The notes beneath the pieces are model-generated. The model made no database searches. It saw nothing but the letters and a program-made list of their open reading frames with translations, and was not told the origin of the DNA. The position numbers were made by a program, and so were the translations under genes. From contig NZ_WQDA01000006.1 in the NCBI RefSeq assembly GCF_013032855.1, positions 1 to 64,000 on the forward strand: a DNA stretch of 64,000 bases. The letters run 5' to 3'. Shown piece by piece: positions 1 through 9,132 of this stretch; the first letter of the stretch is position 1; each line of letters starts with the position of its first letter. This stretch comes from Ruegeria arenilitoris (GTDB lineage Bacteria; Pseudomonadota; Alphaproteobacteria; Rhodobacterales; Rhodobacteraceae).

Positions 1-57
1 TAGCTCGTCAGGCTCATAACCTGAAGGTCGCAGGTTCAAATCCTGCTCCCGCAACCA
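1..57 (+). tRNA. tRNA-Met (initiator type, CAT), 5' truncated by window edge
   Basis: The anticodon loop CTCATAA is flanked by a TCAGG/CCTGA stem, followed by a T arm and an encoded CCA ending at 57. The variable and T-loop bases match bacterial initiator tRNA. The anticodon stem keeps two of the three classic G:C pairs, with A:U in the third, which I recall as usual in Alphaproteobacteria. About 20 bases of the 5' end lie outside the window. Confidence 0.88.
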
Positions 58-79
58 AATCCACAAAATCAAAATACCG

Positions 80-110
80 AACGAGCCGCCCAAGGGCGGC
101 TTTGCTCGTT
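80..110 (+). terminator. Rho-independent terminator after tRNA-Met
   Basis: The inner stem GCCGCCC/GGGCGGC has an AA loop (85-100) and is followed by TTT. An outer AACGAGC/GCTCGTT pairing (80-86 with 104-110) can extend it. It lies 22 bases after the tRNA. Confidence 0.7.
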
Positions 111-273
111 CTCCACCGCCCGTTTCGCGCCAACCCAACAATCGCCGACATACAAAAGGCATACAAAAGGAAAGAAACACGCAAAATGCGCGATCGGATC
201 TCCCAAGACGTAGGCTACGACCGACAAACGAACTGCCGATCCACGTCAGGGATCAGTCAGACTGCGTACACCC

Positions 274-969
274 TTACACGCGCGCTTTTTCAAATGCGGC
301 CCAAGCGACTTCAAATTTCTCGAAGTTGAAGCCGGGTTCAGAAGCCGCATTCAGAATTATTCGTTCGGTTTCAAAGAGTTTCAGAATGGCGTGTTCGATC
401 CGATCAATCAGATCAGCAGGTACGACAACAGCACCATGCCGGTCCGCATGGATAAGATCCGATGGATTGACCGTCAGGCCGAAGATCGAAACAGGCGTGT
501 CGATTTCTCGGACGTGAACGAAACCATGGCTGGGCCCGATAGAGCCGGCGATGACCGGGAATCCTTGCTGCATGTCACCAAGGTCCCGCATGACCCCGTT
601 GGTGAGTGCGCCGGCCATTCCGAACCCTTTGTGCAAAGACGTATTGATTTCGCCCCAATAGGCGCCGATGCAAGAGGGGAAATCGACATCCTCAACCACT
701 GCAACAGAGGGAGCCGGGGCCTCGGCCATGTATCTGTAATAGTCCATTCGCCGCTGCCTGATGACTTCTGGCGCTTCGGAGGGCGGCTGCACCGCAGCGA
801 TCTTGGCTGTACGGGCAAATCCGACGATTGCGCCCTCGGACGGGGCCGAGCAGAACATCGTACCACGCGTGAATTGGTCAAACCCGCGCTTGCCATGTGC
901 CATCTCGATGGCGTTGCAGACTGTGGGTGTGTCGACCTTGCGTAGCAAGGCAAGTAGGGACGGTGTCAT
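274..969 (-). CDS. RraA / HMG-aldolase-fold family protein
   Basis: A 231-aa protein of the RraA/4-hydroxy-4-methyl-2-oxoglutarate aldolase fold. The diagnostic central and C-terminal blocks are a GALTNGVMRD segment, a GPSHGFVHV segment, and NPSDLIHADRHGAVVVP, where the conserved Asp-rich turn binds the metal-pyruvate in aldolase members. Family members are either aldolases/decarboxylases for 4-carboxy-4-hydroxy acids or RNase E regulators. The catabolic operon context favours an enzyme. It is the last gene of the long minus-strand operon. Its ATG overlaps the stop of the upstream alpha/beta hydrolase gene (ATGA), which fixes the start; an upstream in-frame extension to 1110 lies inside that gene and is not credible. 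The substrate is unknown. Confidence 0.75.
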   Translation of the reverse strand: MTPSLLALLRKVDTPTVCNAIEMAHGKRGFDQFTRGTMFCSAPSEGAIVGFARTAKIAAVQPPSEAPEVIRQRRMDYYRYMAEAPAPSVAVVEDVDFPSCIGAYWGEINTSLHKGFGMAGALTNGVMRDLGDMQQGFPVIAGSIGPSHGFVHVREIDTPVSIFGLTVNPSDLIHADRHGAVVVPADLIDRIEHAILKLFETERIILNAASEPGFNFEKFEVAWAAFEKARV

Positions 970-1661
970 GGAACCTCCAACCAACGGCGCAACGCCGCTG
1001 TGGTTTCCTGGGGTCGCTCGAGGGTGGGCAGGTGCCCCGCACCGATTACGACCTCCAGCGTGCTGTTTCCGAGAAGCTTGTGCATCAGTTCGTGCCGCTC
1101 CAACGGACATAGTCTGTCATCCTCGCCGCATAGAACGAGGCTTGGACCTTGAAATGCGGACAAGGTGTCCGTTTGATCCGGGCGGCCCATGAGTGCGATG
1201 GACTGGCGAAGAAAGACCTCGGGGCCCAGATCGGCTGCCATGGCCATGCAAAGGTCAAGAATTGCGCCCTGCCGAGGGCCATCGGCCAGATAGTTCGGCT
1301 TCAACTCGTCACGCATTACCTGCCGCAATCCACCTTGGCGCACGGCCTCCATCTGCGGACCGCGCCGGGTTTTGACCTCGTCTGCTTCGGCCAGAGGGTT
1401 CGTGTCCAGAAGGGCCAGCCGGTCCACACGTTCTGGCGCCTGGCGCAGAACTTCCATGGCAACGATCCCGCCCATGGAAAGTCCCGCAAGGGCAAATACC
1501 GGCGGTGCATGGCTCAGTACATCGGCGGCCATTGCCTCGACGCTGTCTTGGACGCTCAGCGGGTGGGTCATCAACGGCACCCGTCCGGACAGGGCCTCGA
1601 TTTGCGGCCCGAACAGTCGGGCATCGCACATCATTCCGGGAAGAAGAACCAGGGGCGTCAT
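966..1661 (-). CDS. alpha/beta hydrolase
   Basis: A 231-aa single-domain alpha/beta hydrolase. The nucleophile elbow GLSMGG places Ser62. A late acid follows in the LCGEDDRL segment (Asp181/182) and the His in GAGHLPTLE (His210), a complete catalytic triad. An LLPGMMCDARLF oxyanion-hole segment follows the first strand. No signal peptide is visible, so it is cytoplasmic. The ends overlap both neighbours by four bases (ATGA at 966-969 and 1658-1661), implying translational coupling. In this operon it probably opens an ester, lactone or thioester intermediate. That role is inference. Confidence 0.8.
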   Translation of the reverse strand: MTPLVLLPGMMCDARLFGPQIEALSGRVPLMTHPLSVQDSVEAMAADVLSHAPPVFALAGLSMGGIVAMEVLRQAPERVDRLALLDTNPLAEADEVKTRRGPQMEAVRQGGLRQVMRDELKPNYLADGPRQGAILDLCMAMAADLGPEVFLRQSIALMGRPDQTDTLSAFQGPSLVLCGEDDRLCPLERHELMHKLLGNSTLEVVIGAGHLPTLERPQETTAALRRWLEVP

Positions 1662-2785
1662 GCCGATGCCAATCTTGCACCTTCGGCCAGGGAGGCCAGC
1701 TTGGCATAGGCGATGTCGGGGTCGACCGCGCCGAAGCCGGCAAAAGTGCCAAACCCACAGTCACTCCCGGCGATGACCCGTTCCGCCCCAACGATGTTGG
1801 TGAACCGCTCGATGCGTTGCCGCACCAGCTCGGGGTGTTCGATGAAATTCGTTGTCGTGTCTACGACGCCGGGCACAAGGATCTTGTCGTCCGGGATTTC
1901 GCTCTTGCGATCTCGGAAAACGGTCCACTCATGGGCGTGGCGCGGGTTCGATGTTTCGAACAGAACATAGCGGGATTTGGTTGCCATCAGGGTTGTGAAC
2001 ACCTGATCCATCGCAATGTCGCAGCAATGCGGGCCTTCGTAGTTGCCCCAGCAGATATGCACCCGGACCCGATCTTGCGGGACATTCTGCAGCGCGTGGT
2101 TCAGGGCTTCGACATGCATCTCGGCGATCGCGATGAATTCGGCATCGGACAGATCAGCGAACAGCATGTGCCGGGACAGGGCCAGATCGGGGCAGTCCAG
2201 CTGAAGATCCAGTCCCTCTGCGACGATCGTTTCATATTCCTGCTTCATCGCATCGGCGAGTGCGGCCAGATAGGCCTCGCGGCTGGGGTAGTGGGCGTTC
2301 TGCAGAAACAAAGAAATCACCCCGGGCGAGGCGGCGTTCATGAAGCCATGTTCGACTCCGTACTCAGCCATTGCCTGCTTGAGGTTGCGGATATCCTTGT
2401 TCAGTTCGTCCTGGCCTTTCGAGCGAACGTCGCCCGTGCATTGCGGCCGGGCGTATTGGGGTGTGCCCCCTTCGTTGGCAAGACGTTGCAAAAAGCTGGG
2501 AAACATCTTCAGGTCCGCGGGGGCATTCCGTGGACTGTCCCCCGAGAAACCTGTGTAGCGGTCCTTTACGTATGTCGCATACGAGATTTTTGAGGTCTCT
2601 CCGTCGCTGACGATGTCCACACCGGCCTCGACCTGACGCCGAACCGTTTCAGACACGGCCTTGGTCATGCAACTGTCGAACGCAGCGGCGTCATAGGGCT
2701 CATTCCGCTCGCGCGCAAAGATGAAGTCGACAACTTCCTGGGATCGGGGCAGAGACCCCACATGGGTGGTGAGTATCTTTGTCAT
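1658..2785 (-). CDS. MetE C-terminal-like (cobalamin-independent methionine synthase superfamily) protein
   Basis: A 375-aa protein equivalent only to the C-terminal catalytic barrel of MetE; true MetE is about 750 aa. The N-terminal block TTHVGSLPR and the zinc-ligand pattern are present: HIC (His243, Cys245), Glu277 in LFETSN, and Cys343 in SDCGF. Single-domain relatives transfer alkyl or methyl groups to or from thiols, for example epoxyalkane:CoM transferase and core MetE. Its place between a cupin and a hydrolase in a catabolic operon suggests a thiol adduct or methyl transfer step rather than methionine synthesis. The start at 2785 is preceded by AAAGGACC. Longer upstream reading to 2971 runs into the cupin gene and was rejected. 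Confidence 0.72.
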   Translation of the reverse strand: MTKILTTHVGSLPRSQEVVDFIFARERNEPYDAAAFDSCMTKAVSETVRRQVEAGVDIVSDGETSKISYATYVKDRYTGFSGDSPRNAPADLKMFPSFLQRLANEGGTPQYARPQCTGDVRSKGQDELNKDIRNLKQAMAEYGVEHGFMNAASPGVISLFLQNAHYPSREAYLAALADAMKQEYETIVAEGLDLQLDCPDLALSRHMLFADLSDAEFIAIAEMHVEALNHALQNVPQDRVRVHICWGNYEGPHCCDIAMDQVFTTLMATKSRYVLFETSNPRHAHEWTVFRDRKSEIPDDKILVPGVVDTTTNFIEHPELVRQRIERFTNIVGAERVIAGSDCGFGTFAGFGAVDPDIAYAKLASLAEGARLASA

Positions 2786-2802
2786 GCGGGGTCCTTTCTT
2801 GA

Positions 2803-3771
2803 TCAGTCGCCGGTCCAGGTTGCGCCAGCAGGATCGTCGGTCGCGGTGATGCGATACAACCCGGCCGTTCCGGTCATGGATGGAGTGATGGTATAGGCTT
2901 CGCCGGGCAGCACCAGTACAGTATCCCCGCCCGAAATCGTGGTTTCGACATCCTCGACAGTGACCCGCCAATGGCCGCTTGCCGGCATCAGCACGACGGG
3001 CTTGGCCGATTTGGTGGGGTCTTGAACACCAGAGCCACGGGTCAGGAAGTCGACCTCAAAGCCGGGCTTGTCCTTGATCAGACCGTTTTCACCGATCACC
3101 TTGGCGGGTTTGTCGGCCGCCAGCGCCATCAGGTCCCAGTAGCGTGCCACGTATTTTCCAATCACGGCTTCGACCGGCACTTCGGGATAGGATTTCAGCT
3201 GCTCCTCGGTCAGCAAGGGCATAGGCCGGACGTTGTGCGGAAGGTCCTGACCCTTCTTGCTGTCGTAGAGTACGCCGTTGTCACCCAGCATCAATCCATG
3301 CGCACGGGCGTCTTCAATGACCTGAGGTGCCCAGGTTACGCCGCCGCCGGCATCGTCACCGCCCAGAATGGACATGATCATCCCGTAGTCGTCGCCCACG
3401 TTCTCGAACCCGCGGAAAATGCCGGTAGGAATGTTGAAGATGTCACCTTCCTCGGCAATGAACTCGCCCGCCGTGCCGTAGCGACCCCAGAAAAACCGCC
3501 AGCGGCCCTTGGCGACAAAAAAGACCTCGGCCGTCGTATGGCTGTGCAGCGAGTTGCGGCATTTGGGCGGCTGGCCGGCGGCCCCGATATTGAAGCCGAT
3601 CTTGTCGGTAATATGAACGTGCTGATCCGGCGACTCCGAAACACCGCCGCCGATGATGGTAAAGTTCTCTTTCTGATCGCTGCCCGGCGTGTGGGCATCA
3701 ATGAAGGCCGTCTTGCACGGCTTGAGCTCTCCATAACGGACGATGCGTGATGCGATGGTTGATTGTGTCAT
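2803..3771 (-). CDS. bicupin domain protein
   Basis: A 322-aa cupin-superfamily protein. Motif 1 of the first barrel reads HSHTTAEVFF (His76, His78, Glu82). Motif 2 around residue 112 (GDIFNIPTGIFRGFEN) has Arg where the third metal-binding His is normally found, so metal binding may be altered. A second, more degenerate cupin barrel occupies roughly residues 235-315 (VLMPASGHWRV ... VLVLPGEAYTI). Related bicupins are dioxygenases or isomerases of acidic or aromatic substrates. It lies 17 bases upstream of the MetE-like gene and is co-oriented. The substrate is unknown. Confidence 0.65.
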   Translation of the reverse strand: MTQSTIASRIVRYGELKPCKTAFIDAHTPGSDQKENFTIIGGGVSESPDQHVHITDKIGFNIGAAGQPPKCRNSLHSHTTAEVFFVAKGRWRFFWGRYGTAGEFIAEEGDIFNIPTGIFRGFENVGDDYGMIMSILGGDDAGGGVTWAPQVIEDARAHGLMLGDNGVLYDSKKGQDLPHNVRPMPLLTEEQLKSYPEVPVEAVIGKYVARYWDLMALAADKPAKVIGENGLIKDKPGFEVDFLTRGSGVQDPTKSAKPVVLMPASGHWRVTVEDVETTISGGDTVLVLPGEAYTITPSMTGTAGLYRITATDDPAGATWTGD

Positions 3772-3950
3772 GGTACTGGTTCCGGATTATGCGTTTGAGG
3801 GAATGGTCGGCAGATGCTCGATCACGTTCCCGGAGGCCGCAAATTCAGGCGGCGCGCTCGAAGGCTTTGCCGGAATAGGTGAAAGCGCCGGCTTGCACCG
3901 GTCTCGCGCAGGCCACAGGCCAGAACACGATATTCGACCGGAGCGAGCAT

Positions 3951-4940
3951 TCAGACCTCTGTGCCCTGCAGAAGGATCTGCTTCCAGACCGAGGTTTCAT
4001 CAAACAGGGTGTATTCGCGGCGCAGCTTGGGCTGGCCACTGATCAGTTCACCGAATTCGGCATGGCTGATGCCCAGAACATAGACCTGCGCTCCGGTGGG
4101 GGCTCCAAACACCCCCCAGCCGTCATTCTTGCCCCACAGGCTCCAGCGCAGTGCGGCACGGGGTGGCATGTTGGGATCGTCGCGGCCGATCTGGTGCTCG
4201 ATGCGGAACTCGGCGTTGGGGAAGCTGGCCCGCAATCCCATCCAGAACCGGTCGACCGGGTCCCAACCGTGTCCGGTGACCCCGCCGACATATTCCGACT
4301 GCACCGCACGGTCGTATTCAGCCCCGATCGCTCCCATGTCGGCGTTCATGATCCGGGTCAGAATATCGGCATAGCGCTGGCCCCATTCATTGTCGTTGCC
4401 TCGACCCTTGTAAGGGCCGGGCTGGTCGATCTCGGGCGTCAGAGGTTTCACGCAGTTTTCCGGCCCGCCCTCGCGAGCGATCAGATCGGCTGCGTATTCC
4501 TTGGGGTCCCAGCCCATCTGGCGCACGATAGCCCCCTGATCGCGGATCAGCCATTCATCGTTGATCTGATTGTCGATCGCATGGCAATCGGCCAGAATCC
4601 GGTACCGCAGCTTGGTTCCGGTTGGTTTGCCATAGACACCTTCGGCAAGGTGCGTGGCGGTCGAGATAATGCGGTGGGAGCTCAGCATGCCCTCTTCGGG
4701 CGTGCCCGACCAGATCACGTCTTCGCCCAGAAGCTGCCGGTCGGGAAACTCGGCCAGGGTCGCCATCGTCGCGCCAATGACGTTTTGATTGCCCAGCACG
4801 ACTGAACCCGGTGAACGGACAACGATGTCGTCGCTGTAATATTCATGCAGCGTGGCGATCCCGCGATCTTCCCAGATTTCCTTGGTGATGCCGATGATAT
4901 AGTCGGGAAAATCCCGGAATTTGGGGTCAAATCCCTTCAT
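3951..4940 (-). CDS. SnoaL-like / NTF2-fold double-domain protein (paralogue A)
   Basis: A 329-aa protein with two tandem NTF2/SnoaL-type halves (about 15-165 and 195-325). The first half carries the family hallmark: a PTG turn, a strand ending in an EWLIRDQ segment, then QMGWD. SnoaL-fold proteins are cyclases, isomerases, dehydratases or epoxide hydrolases acting in a deep hydrophobic cavity. It is the most divergent of four such proteins in the locus. The start at 4940 is chosen because it overlaps the lacI-family stop (ATGA) and has AAAAGGACG upstream; an ATG eight codons earlier lacks these. A 179-base gap to the cupin gene shows no clear terminator. Confidence 0.7.
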   Translation of the reverse strand: MKGFDPKFRDFPDYIIGITKEIWEDRGIATLHEYYSDDIVVRSPGSVVLGNQNVIGATMATLAEFPDRQLLGEDVIWSGTPEEGMLSSHRIISTATHLAEGVYGKPTGTKLRYRILADCHAIDNQINDEWLIRDQGAIVRQMGWDPKEYAADLIAREGGPENCVKPLTPEIDQPGPYKGRGNDNEWGQRYADILTRIMNADMGAIGAEYDRAVQSEYVGGVTGHGWDPVDRFWMGLRASFPNAEFRIEHQIGRDDPNMPPRAALRWSLWGKNDGWGVFGAPTGAQVYVLGISHAEFGELISGQPKLRREYTLFDETSVWKQILLQGTEV

Positions 4941-5980
4941 GTGTTCGTCCTTTTCGGGTTCCATCCCTTGGGCAACCGGGCCGAGGTTCGTACGATCAGC
5001 GGTCCGTCAATTGCCACCTTGCGGGGTTCAGAAGTCTTGGGCTCTTCGATGTGATCCAGCAGCGCGGCAACGGTTTCCGCGACCATCAGGTTCGCCCGCT
5101 GCCGGATCGTCGTCAGATTGTATGCGGGCCATCCGGCGGGGGGCACATCGTCATACCCCACGACCGAGACGTCTTCGGGGATGCGCAGGCCCAGCTCAAA
5201 GCGCAGAACATCCATGACCGCCAAAGCCATATGATCGTTGGCGACGAATACAGCGTCAGGTCGGCGTTCGGGTGCCACGTCGAACATGGTTCGGGCCGCC
5301 GCACGGGCATTTTCGGTGTGAAACTCGCCGATCCCATGTGCAAAAAGATCGCCCCCGGCGTCGCGCAGTGCGGCAAGGAAACCAGCCTCGCGGTCGCGTT
5401 GGGTCGAGGCACCCTGCCAACCCGCGATATAGGCGATGCGTTGGTGCCCGCCCGCCAGCAGGAACTCGGCCACCTTGCGGCCGCCGGCATAGTTGTCCGA
5501 GGTGACGGTGGTGATACCCTCAAGATCCTGGCTTCGGTTGAACAGCACCACCGGAACGCCCGCTTGCTGGCAACGGGTAGCGATATCCGACGACATCGGC
5601 ACCGAGGCCAGAATGACCCCGTCCACCTGATAATCCAGGATTTCCTCCATCACGTCGTCGATGTTCCCCGCCGAGCGCGAGGCCATGAAGATGAGCACGT
5701 GATAGCCATGCTCCTGCAGGCGGTTGGACAGTTTCTCCAACGCTTCGGGATAGAAGTAGTTGTCCAGATAGCCGACCACCAGGCCGATGATCCGGCTTTT
5801 GCCCGACACCATCGCCCGCGCCAGCACGTTGGGACGATAGCCCAATTCGGCCGCCGCCTTGCGTACCTTTTCCTCGGTCTTCTTGCTGACCGAGGCGCCG
5901 GGGGTGAACACCCGACTGACCGCCGACTGGCTGACGCCGGCCAGTTGCGCGACCTGAAGCGATGTGACCTTGTCCGCCAT
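4937..5980 (-). CDS. LacI-family transcriptional regulator of the catabolic locus
   Basis: A 347-aa LacI/GalR regulator. The N-terminal helix-turn-helix reads TSLQVAQLAGVSQSAVSRVF, followed by the hinge region (YRPNVLARAM) and a periplasmic-binding-protein-like sensor domain with VTSDNYAGG, AVFVANDHMA and SVVGYDDVP. The start at 5980 shares one base with the SDR stop (TGATG); a start five codons earlier is possible. It sits inside the operon it probably controls. The two palindromes at 14399-14418 and 14454-14471 have the central CG expected of LacI-family operators, and are its likely targets. The inducer is unknown but should be the transported substrate or an early intermediate. Confidence 0.88.
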   Translation of the reverse strand: MADKVTSLQVAQLAGVSQSAVSRVFTPGASVSKKTEEKVRKAAAELGYRPNVLARAMVSGKSRIIGLVVGYLDNYFYPEALEKLSNRLQEHGYHVLIFMASRSAGNIDDVMEEILDYQVDGVILASVPMSSDIATRCQQAGVPVVLFNRSQDLEGITTVTSDNYAGGRKVAEFLLAGGHQRIAYIAGWQGASTQRDREAGFLAALRDAGGDLFAHGIGEFHTENARAAARTMFDVAPERRPDAVFVANDHMALAVMDVLRFELGLRIPEDVSVVGYDDVPPAGWPAYNLTTIRQRANLMVAETVAALLDHIEEPKTSEPRKVAIDGPLIVRTSARLPKGWNPKRTNT

Positions 5981-6744
5981 CAGTCCGCCGTCCATCCGCC
6001 GTCGATCAGCATCGACGTGCCGGTGACCAGCCCCGAGGCGTCGGACGCAAGATAGAGGACCGCGCCCATGATATCCTCGACCTCGCCCACACGGTTCAGC
6101 TTGATCTTGTCCATGATCCAGGCCGCGCGTTCAGGGTTGTCGAAGGTCGCTTGCGTCAGCGGGGTTCGGATGAAAGTCGGGCAGACCGTGTTGATGCGCA
6201 CGCCCTGCTTGCCCCATTCGATCGCCATCGCCTTGACCATGCCTTCCAGCCCGTGCTTGGTCGCACAGTACAGCGCCCGGTCGATGCCGCCGACATGGCC
6301 CATCTGGCTGGAGATATGGATGATCGAACCGGGCCGCCCGGCCGCCATTAGCGCCTTGGCCGCGTAGGCCGACAAGAAATAGGCCGAGCGCAGGTTGACA
6401 CTCGTGACCGCGTCGAAATCCTCGGGCGCGGTTTCGACCGCCGGCCCGTGCCGCGCGGTCCCGGCCGAGTTCACCACCACGTCAAAGACCCGGCCGTTAA
6501 ACAGCGCATGCAACGCGGTCAGGTCGCCCTGATCCAGCACCCGCCCCTCGGCCGACCAGCCCTGCGCCTGCAGGGCGGACACCGCTTCGTTCAACCGCTC
6601 GGCCCCGCGCGCGGCGCAGACCACATGCGCCCCGGCCTCGGCCAGGGCGACAGCACAGCCCAATCCGATACCCGAAGACGCGCCGGTGACCAACGCGGTC
6701 TTGCCGCTCAGCGAGAACGAAGGGGTGCGGGGCAGTTGGGTCAT
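5980..6744 (-). CDS. SDR family NAD(P)-dependent oxidoreductase
   Basis: A 254-aa classical short-chain dehydrogenase. It shows the Rossmann glycine motif TGASSGIG (residues 20-27), the NSAG motif, catalytic Ser145/146 in HISSQMG, and YCATK giving Tyr159 and Lys163. The C-terminal LASDASGLVTGTSMLIDGG block is typical of FabG-like enzymes. The cofactor choice cannot be settled by eye. It overlaps the SnoaL paralogue B stop at 6744 (TGATG) and the regulator start at 5980, so it is translationally coupled on both sides. It probably oxidises a secondary alcohol of the imported compound. Confidence 0.88.
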   Translation of the reverse strand: MTQLPRTPSFSLSGKTALVTGASSGIGLGCAVALAEAGAHVVCAARGAERLNEAVSALQAQGWSAEGRVLDQGDLTALHALFNGRVFDVVVNSAGTARHGPAVETAPEDFDAVTSVNLRSAYFLSAYAAKALMAAGRPGSIIHISSQMGHVGGIDRALYCATKHGLEGMVKAMAIEWGKQGVRINTVCPTFIRTPLTQATFDNPERAAWIMDKIKLNRVGEVEDIMGAVLYLASDASGLVTGTSMLIDGGWTAD

Positions 6745-7796
6745 CAGCTCATTCCATCCGGGATTTCAATGCGGCCCAGGTTCCGGGCCTTGTTGAATTC
6801 CCGCAGGCGGGCAAAGACGTCAACGCCAAGCTGCGCATAGGCGTCCAAAAGATCGACCAGAACCCAGTTTTCGCGGATCCGTCCGTTCTCCAGCCGCCAG
6901 AAATCGAGGCTGCGCATGGTGATCCGCTTGCCCGAAGGCGCGATGCCCATCCACCCGTCATGGGTGACGGTCTGGATCATGTTGGGCCAGCCGGTCACTG
7001 CCGCGTATTCGCCATCGCCGAAGAAATGATAGGTGATGTCATCGACATATTGCCCGCGATCCGGCATCCCGTTCAGGAACGGGATCTGGTGCCAGTTGCG
7101 GAACCCGGCATAGCCGCGCCCGGTGCCGATGCCCGAAGGCCCGTACCAGTTCATGCGCGGATGCCAGAACCGCTCCATCTCCATCACTTCGGGGCCGCCC
7201 TGCGAGGGGTGCTTTTTCAGATGTTCCAGCATGTCGATTATGTGCTGGCAGGTGGCGCGGCCCTTGTCGGCGTCATAGGGCCCCGGCACCAGACCGTCCT
7301 GCGTGGCCGGGCCCGGCACATGCCATTCGTGGCCCAGGCTGGGCGCCATCGGCCAGGCACGGGCCTGCATCATCACCTCGGGGATGTCCCACAGGGCCTG
7401 CATTTCGACGATCCGGCCGTTTTCGAACCGGTAGAACTCGTGAAACCGCATGGTCACCTGATGACCGGTCGGCGGGATGTCCAGCCAAGGACCGGTGAAA
7501 GTGCCGGTGTAGTAGCCGCCGCAGCCGACCCAATCGGCGCCGAACTCGTCCGGCCCAGCCATCACGATATAGTCGCGCCGCTCGAGGTCCGGCCAGGCAT
7601 CCAGCAGGCCCTTGTAGGCCAGATCGTAGAACGCCTCGCTGCCGGTGCTGTTACCGAAGGGATGGCACAGGCGGAACAGGGCGTCAGGCGCGGTCACCTG
7701 CGCGAGTGCTTCCCGCACGCCGGATTCGTCGAAATCATACATCGCCGCCCGAAGCGGCGCGATCAGCGCTTTGTGATGCGTATGCCTGTCACTCAT
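6744..7796 (-). CDS. SnoaL-like / NTF2-fold double-domain protein (paralogue B)
   Basis: A 350-aa protein with two SnoaL-like halves. Each contains the same block: W(L/M)xIxPxG, a strand with FxxxxNGR, then a Trp-rich strand. The second half ends in [20 protein letters not shown], closely matching paralogue C and recognisably matching paralogue D. Residues [20 protein letters not shown] mark the start of the second half and are echoed in paralogue D (IWWGPEGIG). The start at 7796 overlaps the dehydrogenase stop (ATGA), which rules out the longer in-frame extension to 8000. The function is unknown; the fold suggests isomerase, cyclase or dehydratase activity. Confidence 0.75.
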   Translation of the reverse strand: MSDRHTHHKALIAPLRAAMYDFDESGVREALAQVTAPDALFRLCHPFGNSTGSEAFYDLAYKGLLDAWPDLERRDYIVMAGPDEFGADWVGCGGYYTGTFTGPWLDIPPTGHQVTMRFHEFYRFENGRIVEMQALWDIPEVMMQARAWPMAPSLGHEWHVPGPATQDGLVPGPYDADKGRATCQHIIDMLEHLKKHPSQGGPEVMEMERFWHPRMNWYGPSGIGTGRGYAGFRNWHQIPFLNGMPDRGQYVDDITYHFFGDGEYAAVTGWPNMIQTVTHDGWMGIAPSGKRITMRSLDFWRLENGRIRENWVLVDLLDAYAQLGVDVFARLREFNKARNLGRIEIPDGMS

Positions 7797-9121
7797 TCGG
7801 CGGCATCCCGGTATGGGGCCGGTGCGCCATAGGGCACGTTGATGCCGCCATAGCGGCGCACCCGCACGTTGCATTGTTCGGCATGGCCCACGAACCCTTC
7901 CAGCAGACACAGGCGCGAGCCGTACTCGCCGATCAGGGTTGCCGCCTCGTCGGTCAGGATCTTCTGATAGCTGTGGGTCTTCAGGAATTTGCCCACCCAC
8001 AAACCGCCGGTGTAACGCCCAGCCTTCTTGGTGGGCAGCGTGTGGTTGGTCCCGATCACCTTGTCGCCGTTCGATACGTTGGTGCGCGGCCCCAGGAACA
8101 GCGCACCATAGCAGGTCATGTTATCCAGGAACCAGTCATCGCGGTCGGTCATGACCTGAACATGCTCCGAGGCGATCTCGTCGGCGACCTGCAGCATCTC
8201 GTCATAGCTGTCGCACAGGATCACCTCGCCATAATCCTGCCAGCTGACCCGCGCGGTGTCAGCCGTCGGCAGGATGCCCAGCAGGCGGTCGATCTCGGAC
8301 AGGGTCTCTTCGGCCAGCTTGCGCGAATTGGTGACCAGAACCGCGGGCGAGTTGTAGCCGTGTTCGGCCTGCCCCAGCAGGTCGGTGGCGCAGATCTCGG
8401 CGTCGACGGTTTCGTCGGCGATCACCATGGTCTCGGTCGGGCCGGCGAACAGGTCGATGCCGACGCGGCCGAACAGCTGGCGCTTGGCCTCGGCCACGAA
8501 GGCGTTGCCGGGGCCGACCAGCATGTGCACCGGGTCGATCGTTTCGGTCCCCAGCGCCATCGCGCCGATCGCCTGAATGCCACCCATGACATAGATCTCG
8601 TGCGCGCCACCAAGATGCATGGCGGCGATCACCGCCGGATTCGGCTTGCCTTGGAACGGAGGGGTGCAGGCGATGATGCGCGGCACACCCGCAACGCTGG
8701 CCGTGGCCACGGACATGTGGGCCGAGGCCACCATCGGGAACTTGCCGCCGGGCACATAGCAGCCCACCGACTGCACGGGGATGTTCTTGTGGCCCAGGAT
8801 CACGCCCGGCAGGGTCTCGACCTCGATATCGGTCATCGAGGCGCGTTGCGCGCGGGCAAAGTTCATCACCTGCTCCTGCGCGAACTTGATGTCGGCCAGC
8901 TCGCGGTCTGACAGCTGAGCGATCAGGTCGTCGATCTCCTGTTGCGACAGGCGGAACGAGGCGGGCGAATAGTCGTCAAACTTCTCGCTCAGCTCGCGCA
9001 CCGCGGCGTCGCCACGGGTTTCGATATCCTTCAGGGTCGCCTCGACCACGGCGCGGGTCTTGGCGTCATCCTCGGCCCGGTCTGCGTCGGACTTGCCGCG
9101 TTTGAGATACTCGATTGCCAT
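7793..9121 (-). CDS. histidinol-dehydrogenase-family enzyme (HpsN-like, catabolic)
   Basis: A 442-aa member of the HisD superfamily. HisD zinc and catalytic residues can be placed: Gln251 and His254 (GQAEHG), Glu319-His320 (SEHVQVM), Asp353 ([10 protein letters not shown]) and His413. Family members oxidise a primary alcohol to a carboxylate in two NAD-dependent steps. The block [18 protein letters not shown] recalls sulfopropanediol 3-dehydrogenase (HpsN) more than biosynthetic HisD. The absence of other his genes and the catabolic setting argue against histidine synthesis. It is the probable entry enzyme of the pathway, acting on a terminal CH2OH. The exact substrate is inferred only at the polyol-like level. 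Confidence 0.8.
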   Translation of the reverse strand: MAIEYLKRGKSDADRAEDDAKTRAVVEATLKDIETRGDAAVRELSEKFDDYSPASFRLSQQEIDDLIAQLSDRELADIKFAQEQVMNFARAQRASMTDIEVETLPGVILGHKNIPVQSVGCYVPGGKFPMVASAHMSVATASVAGVPRIIACTPPFQGKPNPAVIAAMHLGGAHEIYVMGGIQAIGAMALGTETIDPVHMLVGPGNAFVAEAKRQLFGRVGIDLFAGPTETMVIADETVDAEICATDLLGQAEHGYNSPAVLVTNSRKLAEETLSEIDRLLGILPTADTARVSWQDYGEVILCDSYDEMLQVADEIASEHVQVMTDRDDWFLDNMTCYGALFLGPRTNVSNGDKVIGTNHTLPTKKAGRYTGGLWVGKFLKTHSYQKILTDEAATLIGEYGSRLCLLEGFVGHAEQCNVRVRRYGGINVPYGAPAPYRDAAE

Positions 9122-9132
9122 TGTCTTGATCC

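Noticed and set aside
1658-2971. Methionine synthase MetE with a longer N-terminus
   Set aside because: The protein is half of MetE length, and the extra N-terminal codons lie within the cupin gene and look random.
7793-9121. Biosynthetic histidinol dehydrogenase (hisD)
   Set aside because: No other his genes are near, the gene is overlapped by a SnoaL gene in a catabolic operon, and the sequence blocks resemble the HpsN-like catabolic branch.
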